Assembly: GCA_032119475.1 (NCBI GenBank)
Contig: JAUMCA010000108.1
Location: forward strand, 1-14,176
Origin: F1-60-MAGs149 sp032119475
Lineage (GTDB): Bacteria > Actinomycetota > Thermoleophilia > Gaiellales > F1-60-MAGs149
Length of the DNA stretch: 14,176 nucleotides
Direction: 5' to 3'
The stretch's first letter is position 1. Each line of letters starts with the position of its first letter. The position numbers and the translations under genes are program-made. Under the pieces are notes generated by a model. The model was not told the origin of the DNA. It saw nothing but the letters and a program-made list of their open reading frames with translations, and did no database searches. Below are positions 13,447 to 14,176 of this stretch, one piece after another.

Positions 13447-14176
13447 TCAGCGACCGCCGAAGCGGCGGCGGCGGGTGGCGAACTCGCCGACCGCCTCCTG
13501 CAGCTGGGCCGGACCGAAGTCGGGCCACAGGACGTCCGGGAAGGTGTATTCCGCGTAGGCGGCGTGCCAGAGCAGGAAGTTCGAGACGCGCTGCTCGCCC
13601 GACGTCCGGATCACGAGGTCGGGATCCGGCAGGTCGGCCGCGGCGAGGCGCTCGCGGATCGCCGTCTCGTCGATCTGGTCCGGCCGCAGGCCGTCCTCGA
13701 CGATGCGCCGGCAGGCGTCGACGATCTCGGCGCGCCCGCCGTAGTCGAACGCGACGAACAGGTCGACGCGGTCGTTGCCGCGGGTGCGCTCCTCGATGTC
13801 GTCCATCAGGGTGCGGATGCGCGGCGTCACGCGATCGCGGCGCCCGATGAAGCGGATCCGCACGCCCTGGCGGTGGAGGTCCATGAACTCCCGCTGGATG
13901 GTGCGGGCGAACAGGTCCATCAGGCCGTTGACCTCCTCGTCCGGCCGCGTCCAGTTCTCCGTGGAGAACGCGTAGACGACGAGCGAGCGGATGCCGAGGT
14001 CGGGCGCCGCCTCCACCGTACGGCGGAGGGCGCGCACTCCCGCGTGATGCCCGCTCAGGGTCGGCAGGCCGCGGCGCTTCGCCCAGCGGGCGTTGCCGTC
14101 CATGATGATCGCGACGGACTCCGCGGTCGCCCCGTCGGCCGGTGCGACGGGCGCGACGACGGGGTCGGAGCGGCGG
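13447..14176 (-). CDS. uppS: Isoprenyl (undecaprenyl) diphosphate synthase, 5' end cut by the window
   Basis: cis-Prenyltransferase that extends farnesyl diphosphate with IPP to the lipid carrier for peptidoglycan and wall polymers. The frame is open to the window edge with no convincing start before it: residues upstream of the ATG at 14103 read ESVAIIMDGNARWAK, matching the conserved N-terminal motif whose Asp (in MDGN) is catalytic, so the gene starts beyond 14176. Further motifs are RGLP..SGHHAG, YAFSTENW, FDYGGRAEI and RTSGEQRVSNFLLW, followed by TFPDVLWPDF. At least 24 residues precede MDGN and their start, rich in Pro, Ala and Val, looks variable. Chain length (C55 or shorter) cannot be decided from sequence. 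It is the first gene of the operon visible here; cdsA follows after 3 bp. Confidence 0.96.
   Translation of the reverse strand, partial: RRSDPVVAPVAPADGATAESVAIIMDGNARWAKRRGLPTLSGHHAGVRALRRTVEAAPDLGIRSLVVYAFSTENWTRPDEEVNGLMDLFARTIQREFMDLHRQGVRIRFIGRRDRVTPRIRTLMDDIEERTRGNDRVDLFVAFDYGGRAEIVDACRRIVEDGLRPDQIDETAIRERLAAADLPDPDLVIRTSGEQRVSNFLLWHAAYAEYTFPDVLWPDFGPAQLQEAVGEFATRRRRFGGR

Overview
This is a high-GC window (about 70% G+C by eye) with strong GC3 codon bias, frequent GTG starts and tightly overlapping genes. Several genes are recognisable from sequence alone: uppS, cdsA, dxr, rseP, ispG, dnaE and a mycobacterial-type argA. Together they point to the Actinobacteria. The secreted protein ends in degenerate RTX-like nonapeptides followed by a short Cys-containing tail, a pattern I associate with Thermoleophilia (Solirubrobacterales). 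That lineage assignment is inference, not proof.

Layout. (1) 56-3514, minus: dnaE, the replicative polymerase alpha subunit, with a large GC hairpin across its 3' end. (2) 3577-4497, plus: a divergent pair, argA (N-acetylglutamate synthase) and an SRPBCC/AHSA1 protein. Only 62 bp separate dnaE from argA, and both appear to have -10 boxes placed for leaderless or nearly leaderless transcripts. (3) 4504-6924, minus: an 806-residue secreted modular protein. It has a signal peptide, an unrecognised Cys/Trp-rich domain, a duplicated pair of Ig-like domains and RTX-like repeats. (4) 6925-7303: 379 bp without a convincing gene, holding hairpins, a candidate promoter and an operator-like dyad. (5) 7304-14176, minus: a compact operon read uppS (cut by the window edge) - cdsA - dxr - rseP - ispG - 61-residue hydrophobic protein - M2 (ACE-like) metallopeptidase.

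How the genes work together. The minus-strand operon joins two MEP-pathway enzymes (Dxr, IspG) to the enzyme that uses their product to make undecaprenyl diphosphate (UppS). It also includes CDP-diacylglycerol synthesis (CdsA) and a site-2 protease (RseP), so it is an envelope-precursor and membrane-homeostasis cluster. Gene junctions are 3 bp (uppS/cdsA), a GTGA overlap (dxr/rseP), 16 bp (rseP/ispG), a TGATG overlap (ispG/61-aa) and a GTGA overlap (61-aa/peptidase). Translational coupling down the last genes is therefore likely.

Most of the window is conserved housekeeping DNA and I see no clear new defence or mobile system. The items most worth a second look are the modular secreted protein with its dyad-containing upstream region, the 61-aa protein and M2 peptidase appended to the isoprenoid operon, and the charged cytoplasmic insertion in RseP. 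I found no tRNA, rRNA, CRISPR array or insertion sequence.
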